From: a virus
DNA length: 20,513 nt
IMG/VR virus record: IMGVR_UViG_3300028844_003003
Location: 1-20,513 of that record
Reading direction: 5' to 3' (one strand)
Part shown: one piece after another, positions 20,447 to 20,513 of the stretch
Position numbering within the stretch: position 1 is the stretch's first letter
How the letters are laid out: the number at the start of each line of letters is the position of its first letter
Position numbers and translations under genes: made by a program
The notes under the pieces: generated by a model
The model's database searches: none
The model's input: the letters and a program-made list of their open reading frames with translations, nothing else
Told to the model about the DNA's origin: nothing

Positions 20447-20513
20447 TACCTTAGTAAATCTCCGTAATATCCTGATAAATTTTTATTTGATAATTCTATT
20501 CCGCCTGAATCAT
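20446..20513 (-). CDS. 3' end of an unidentified gene (partial)
   Basis: Only the last 21 codons lie in the window; the rest is beyond the right edge. The visible tail begins DSGGIELSN and ends GDLLR before a TAA stop. That stop overlaps the ATG of the next gene as TAATG, which is how most neighbours are joined, so it is probably a real gene end in the same operon. The SGGI motif recurs in the two following small proteins and in the 314-residue protein at 1430-2374. No function can be assigned from this fragment. Confidence 0.6.
   Translation of the reverse strand, partial: DSGGIELSNKNLSGYYGDLLR

Overview
The window looks like part of the late (virion) region of a low-GC marine phage, most likely a short-tailed podovirus related to the uncultured pelagic phages of SAR11- and SAR116-type bacteria. 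Three things point there: AT-rich DNA, a string of small virion proteins of the kind seen in marine phage metagenomes, and P22-like tail-completion proteins next to a T7 gp13-like protein. Phage type and host are inferred; no portal, capsid or polymerase gene is in view. Every supported gene lies on the minus strand, so transcription runs from high to low coordinates. Genes are packed end to end, often with TAATG or ATGA stop/start overlaps, and no gene-free gap exceeds about 60 bases once two small genes and one frameshift are recognised.

Reading in the direction of transcription: (1) 20513-18317 holds the end of an unknown gene, two small GG-motif proteins and head-to-tail adaptor proteins (P22 gp4-like and a second adaptor), with a short conserved protein between them. 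(2) 18292-14383 holds a small virion protein, a Trp/Gly-repeat structural protein, a tail-fibre protein and a Gly- and Cys-rich protein that looks like a fibre-tip adhesin. (3) 14337-6920 is an accessory island, visibly richer in AT and in Lys/Asn/Ile codons than its flanks. It encodes nine different 2-oxoglutarate/Fe(II) oxygenase-like proteins, one flavin-dependent tryptophan halogenase-like protein, one tail-associated protein and one unknown small protein. (4) 6895-4951 is a P22 gp10-like stabilisation protein whose reading frame is broken once. (5) 4951-4107 holds four small conserved phage proteins. (6) 4107-2430 encodes two glycosyltransferases. (7) 2374-9 encodes probable internal/ejection virion proteins, including a gp13/GNAT-like one.

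The likely undescribed system is the island in (3): one tightly coupled operon of nine hydroxylase-like enzymes from about seven subfamilies surrounding a halogenase, sitting directly after the receptor-binding fibre genes. The combination of a Trp-halogenase homologue, a DUF6445-like oxygenase and PKHD/2OG-FeII_Oxy_5-type oxygenases resembles bacterial surface-associated clusters. It suggests oxidative tailoring of the phage's own fibre/adhesin proteins or of a host surface component. That role is inference; no substrate can be read from the sequence. Two sigma70-like promoter candidates, one matching consensus perfectly in both hexamers, sit at the head of the island and inside it, and both would give leaderless or near-leaderless transcripts.
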